Assembly: GCA_015655095.1 (NCBI GenBank)
Contig: JAATFR010000316.1
Coordinates: forward strand, 1 to 6,206
Length of the DNA stretch: 6,206 nt
Reading direction: 5' to 3'
DNA from: Hyphomicrobiales bacterium
GTDB taxonomy: Bacteria > Pseudomonadota > Alphaproteobacteria > Parvibaculales > Parvibaculaceae
Part shown: positions 6,136 through 6,206 of the stretch, in pieces
Numbering within the stretch: position 1 is the stretch's first letter
Layout of the letters: each line of letters starts with the position of its first letter
Position numbers and translations under genes: made by a program
The notes under the pieces: model-generated
Databases searched by the model: none
What the model saw: the letters and a program-made list of their open reading frames with translations, nothing else
Told to the model about the DNA's origin: nothing

Positions 6136-6162
6136 AAAAAAGCTGGATGTTTCAGCGTCCAG
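6134..6162 (-). terminator. Intrinsic terminator in minus orientation, for a convergent gene off the right edge
   Basis: On the minus strand, a hairpin of CTGGACG (6162-6156) and CATCCAG (6149-6143), with one G-T wobble and a six-base loop, is followed by C and then eight T residues (6141-6134). This is a textbook Rho-independent terminator for leftward transcription. The T-tract overlaps the last two bases of the IclR stop codon. Read rightward, only ATTATG follows the stem, so it would end the IclR transcript less efficiently. The source gene is outside the window. Confidence 0.65.
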
Positions 6163-6206
6163 ATTATGCCGCATGGCAACAGACTCTTGGCAAATCTCCT
6201 GAATTC

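Noticed and set aside
5245..6174. 309-codon open frame on the minus strand opposite the IclR gene
   Set aside because: It is antisense to a clear IclR gene, has no recognisable domain, is rich in Arg/His/Gln as expected of a GC-rich shadow frame, and spans the intergenic hairpin and the minus-strand terminator.
6201..6206. GAATTC exactly at the right end of the window
   Set aside because: An EcoRI site could mark a cloning boundary, but GAATTC also occurs inside the window (for example at 1680-1685), so nothing biological follows from it.

Overview
The window looks like chromosomal DNA of a Gram-negative bacterium. An outer-membrane TonB-dependent receptor with a signal peptide, a canonical Fur-box-like site and moderately high GC with AT-rich spacers all point that way. 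Gene content and style fit an alphaproteobacterium, perhaps a sphingomonad, but the lineage is an inference and not firmly fixed by anything seen here.

Left half (1-3150, minus strand): a three-gene siderophore-iron uptake operon. In transcription order it holds a TonB-dependent siderophore receptor (3150 to 919), a 103-residue DUF3649-type membrane protein (908 to 597) and a PepSY-associated transmembrane protein (584 to beyond base 1, truncated by the window). The gaps are only 10 and 12 bases, so one transcript is likely.

Middle (3151-3477): a divergent, AT-rich control region of 327 bases. It holds a Fur-box-like 19-mer (16 of 19 positions) on the receptor side. On the other side is a 36-base near-perfect dyad, partly overlapped by further copies of its half-site and abutting a weaker Fur-like match, in front of the rightward genes. 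The two sets of genes may therefore be controlled by iron and by a second, palindrome-binding regulator.

Right half (3478-6206, plus strand): a 577-residue cytoplasmic amidohydrolase of the D-aminoacylase (N-acyl-D-amino-acid deacylase) type, then an IclR-family regulator. Between them are a strong 11-bp-stem hairpin and a ten-codon mini-ORF whose stop overlaps the regulator's start codon. After the regulator lies an intrinsic terminator whose T-tract is on the minus strand, implying a convergent gene beyond the right edge.

How it may work together: the left operon imports a ferric siderophore and probably helps release the iron. The right pair hydrolyses an N-acyl or cyclic amide compound under control of its own IclR regulator. 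A functional link between the halves (for example processing of a peptide siderophore containing D-residues) is possible but speculative. No RNA genes, CRISPR arrays, insertion sequences or phage genes were seen.
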